Below are positions 6,315-7,252 of a stretch of DNA of 7,252 bases, piece after piece (the first letter of the stretch is position 1; every line of letters begins with the position of its first letter). The notes beneath the pieces were generated by a model, which saw nothing but the letters and a program-made list of their open reading frames with translations, was not told the DNA's origin and did not search any database. The position numbers were made by a program, and so were the translations under genes. The DNA is from Chitinophagaceae bacterium (lineage in GTDB: Bacteria; Bacteroidota; Bacteroidia; Chitinophagales; Chitinophagaceae): NCBI GenBank assembly GCA_025455665.1, contig JALOMC010000216.1, positions 1 through 7,252 on the forward strand, written 5' to 3'.

Positions 6315-6548
6315 CTCTAACACACGTCCACGGCCAATTGCTTCGTGATAGCCATGGTGCAGGTGTACTGGTTTGGCGCTCCCTGCTCCCTGGGCAGCGT
6401 GTCGGGCCTTTAAACTTGATTTGCAACCCGATTTTACTGCCGTGTGGTATTGCCGGCAGCAGGGCACGGGGCAGGGCTTGCCGCTGGCAATCAGCTCTGC
6501 CGGCGCTGCACATAGCTTGTACGCCCTGCACATGCAAAACCGCCAAAC

Positions 6549-7252
6549 ATGAAATTGATAGCCGATAGTGGTGCCACCAAAACCACCTGGACCCTGGTAG
6601 GAGGTAATCGCCAAAAGACCATCACCACGGCTGGTATCAGCCCTTATTTTTTTACGCCCGATGAAATTGCTGAGCTGTTGTTGACACGCCTGTTACCTAA
6701 ATTGGGAGGCGCCATGCCGCAGGCTATTCACTTTTATGGCACGGGTTGTGCCACGCCCGACAACCAGCAATTGGTAAAAAAAGGTATCCGGGCGGCTTTT
6801 AAAGGAGTAAAGACCATTACGGTAGAGAGTGATTTGACCGCTGCGGCCCGGGCGCTGTGTGGCCATACCAAAGGCATAGCCTGCATACTGGGCACCGGCA
6901 GCAACAGCTGTGTGTACAATGGCAAGCGCATTGTACGAAACAACCCGGCACCGGGGTTTATTTTGGGCGACGAGGGCAGTGGCGCTTATCTCGGTAAAAA
7001 GACTGTGCAATATTTCATTTACCAAACATTTGATGAGGACCTGATGCACAAGTTTCAGCTGCGCTTTGGTACCAACTACCGCGAAATACTGCAGCATGTT
7101 TACAAAGAACCTTGGCCAAATCGCTACCTGGCCGGCTTCGCCCCGTTTTTGAGCGAAAACCGCGGGCACTACATGATCGAGAATATTGTAGAAGACGGAC
7201 TGAGCGATTTCATCCATACCCATTTGTACAAGTACCCCGAAACATGGACTTA
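6549..7252 (+). CDS. N-acetylglucosamine kinase, BadF/BadG/BcrA/BcrD ATPase family (runs off right edge)
   Basis: Two hundred and thirty-four codons are visible of a family normally about 280-330 residues. It is a sugar kinase of the ASKHA fold, which transfers ATP phosphate to N-acetylglucosamine (6-position) in the cytoplasm, feeding recycled or chitin-derived amino sugar into metabolism. The phosphate-1 loop DSGATKTTW lies at 6-14. FYGTGCATP follows at about 62-70. ESDLTAAARAL (about 93-103) carries D95, the likely catalytic or sugar-contacting Asp. The second phosphate loop is ILGTGSNS (113-120), and GFILGDEGSGAYLGK (about 136-150) is the family's signature near the sugar site. The ATG at 6549 begins MKLIADSG, exactly where the family begins. 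The gene diverges from the protease across a 407-base gap, so it has its own promoter. The exact sugar is inferred; BadF-type relatives act on other substrates, but the motifs favour the kinase. Confidence 0.93.
   Translation, partial: MKLIADSGATKTTWTLVGGNRQKTITTAGISPYFFTPDEIAELLLTRLLPKLGGAMPQAIHFYGTGCATPDNQQLVKKGIRAAFKGVKTITVESDLTAAARALCGHTKGIACILGTGSNSCVYNGKRIVRNNPAPGFILGDEGSGAYLGKKTVQYFIYQTFDEDLMHKFQLRFGTNYREILQHVYKEPWPNRYLAGFAPFLSENRGHYMIENIVEDGLSDFIHTHLYKYPETWT

Larger units (their letters stand above)
6142..6548. other. 407-base divergent intergenic region without a recognisable gene
   Basis: This gap lies between the divergent starts of the protease and the N-acetylglucosamine kinase and should hold both promoters. 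Open frames across it (for example on the minus strand, 6546-6223) give proteins rich in Cys, Arg and Pro with no family resemblance, so I treat them as chance. It holds an AT-rich block at 6265-6283 with nine T residues, then a small hairpin. The part from 6355 to 6548 is GC-rich and repeats GCCGGC-type words, but I see no tRNA, riboswitch or gene remnant. Confidence 0.6.

Noticed and set aside
6223..6546. A 107-codon minus-strand frame upstream of the protease
   Set aside because: It has no family resemblance and a random-looking composition; it ends next to the longest possible protease start, but nothing supports translation.

Overview
The window looks like a chromosomal segment of a Bacteroidota bacterium, most likely of the Chitinophagaceae/Chitinophagales type. 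The reasons are the style of the MutS N-terminus, the S41 protease ending in the usual YGGGGI-x-PDV block, a YCF48-like secreted protein, a BadF/BadG-type N-acetylglucosamine kinase, absence of Shine-Dalgarno sequences, and mid-to-high GC. This placement comes from recalled family resemblance, not from a search. I see no tRNA, rRNA, CRISPR array, insertion sequence, integrase or phage gene.

Layout. Positions 1-1114 (minus) hold the first 371 codons of mutS, which runs off the left edge. Positions 1184-1519 (plus) hold the decayed remains of a small DUF486/DMT-type membrane protein gene, with two in-frame TAG codons and no usable start. From 6141 down to 1667 runs a minus-strand gene string. 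In transcription order it is an S41 carboxy-terminal processing protease, a FkbM-family methyltransferase, a spheroidene-monooxygenase (CrtA)-like protein, a YCF48-like beta-propeller protein broken by a frame-changing deletion, and a 70-residue two-helix membrane protein. A strong hairpin with a U-run at 1603-1571 sits just past the last stop and probably ends this transcript. A 407-base non-coding gap (6142-6548) separates the protease from a divergent N-acetylglucosamine kinase gene, which runs off the right edge.

How the parts fit. The spacing is tight between protease and methyltransferase, the methyltransferase and CrtA-like gene are within about 30 bases, and the last two genes overlap, so co-transcription is plausible. 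No shared pathway is evident. The notable signal is decay: two neighbouring genes within 1.7 kb are broken while the genes around them are intact. I found no evidence of a novel multi-gene system. The best leads are the two pseudogenes, the translational restart geometry inside the YCF48-like gene, the internally repeated small membrane protein, and an unexplained CrtA-like enzyme.
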